Assembly (NCBI GenBank): GCA_025055675.1
Contig: JANWWT010000005.1
Coordinates: 62,001 to 126,000 of the forward strand
Length of the DNA: 64,000 nucleotides
Origin: Pseudanabaenaceae cyanobacterium SKYG29
GTDB lineage: Bacteria; Cyanobacteriota; Cyanobacteriia; Pseudanabaenales; Pseudanabaenaceae
Reading direction: 5' to 3'
The notes under the pieces are model-generated. The model made no database searches, was not told where the DNA came from, and saw nothing but the letters and a program-made list of their open reading frames with translations. This document shows positions 63,959 to 64,000 of the stretch, one piece after another (position 1 is the first letter of the stretch; the number at the start of each line of letters is the position of its first letter). The translations under genes were made by a program, and so were the position numbers.

Positions 63959-64000
63959 CTGCCGATGATGTATTTTTTCCACTCCTGATTGCTGCCACCG
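63955..64000 (-). CDS. Possible C-terminal end of a gene running off the right edge
   Basis: On the minus strand an open frame enters at the edge and ends GGSNQEWKKYIIGS at a TAG (63955-63957), overlapping the last bases of the protease gene. Convergent 1-15 nt overlaps of this kind are common in this window, which favours a real gene, but 14 residues do not identify it. Confidence 0.3.
   Translation of the reverse strand, partial: GGSNQEWKKYIIGS

Overview
The window is chromosomal DNA of a cyanobacterium. Evidence: a nirA-nrtABCD nitrate operon with an NtcA box, ycf4, menG, a clpR/clpP tandem, a Tab2/Atab2-type protein, PatA-type response regulators, Uma2 and Rpn families, and strong over-representation of the HIP1 core CGATCG (roughly 25-30 copies in the first 10 kb by eye, against about 2-3 expected by chance). 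Genus cannot be fixed from the window alone. Nearly all of it is coding, with short gaps and many 1-15 bp overlaps.

Layout. 1-3.5 kb (minus): pseudokinase-like membrane protein, LarE fused to a heavy-metal-associated domain, BioY-like transporter, start of a CbiG-like cobalamin gene. 3.6 kb: tRNA-Gln. 3.7-8.1 kb: divergent phosphoketolase-family enzyme, cytochrome P450, M48 protease. 8.2-15.7 kb (minus): nirA-nrtA-nrtB-nrtC-nrtD with an Rpn-family nuclease gene, plus the stub of a second copy, where narB often lies. 16-21.2 kb: molybdenum cofactor genes (moaE; moeA-uma2-moaA-moaC/mobA-moaD). 21.4-24.4 kb: three-gene operon of a solute-binding/VWA lipoprotein, a membrane coiled-coil protein and a Uma2 protein. 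24.4-28.6 kb: proS, argH, DUF427, ycf4. 28.8-32.9 kb: membrane WD40 protein and a CheA-type hybrid kinase. 33-34.5 kb: livG-type ATPase and Tab2. 34.6-35.0 kb: wreck of an IS605/IS1341-type tnpB element. 35.1-47.9 kb (minus): a ten-gene chemosensory locus cheR, two patA-like genes, double-CheW, three MCPs, cheA-REC, CheB-type receiver, cheB. 47.9-55 kb: lpxC with an in-frame tandem repeat, clpR-clpP-clpP, lpd, a 52-codon ORF coupled to an Asp/Asn hydroxylase, TPR protein. 55-59.6 kb: RND pump. 59.7-64 kb: DUF3038, CysQ-like phosphatase, a CHASE2 gene cut by an intact tnpB element, menG, retropepsin-like protease.

How the genes fit together. The nitrate transporter and nitrite reductase are next to the cofactor genes that nitrate reductase needs, but narB itself is not in the window. 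The chemosensory locus pairs a PatA/MCP/CheA core of the cyanobacterial Tax type with both methylation enzymes (CheR, CheB), so it looks like a complete adapting array. The least explained unit is the SBP-VWA lipoprotein / coiled-coil / Uma2 operon. The best candidates for new biology are that operon, the HMA-fused LarE, the methylating Tax locus with its HAMP-less receptors, and the small ORF coupled to the hydroxylase.
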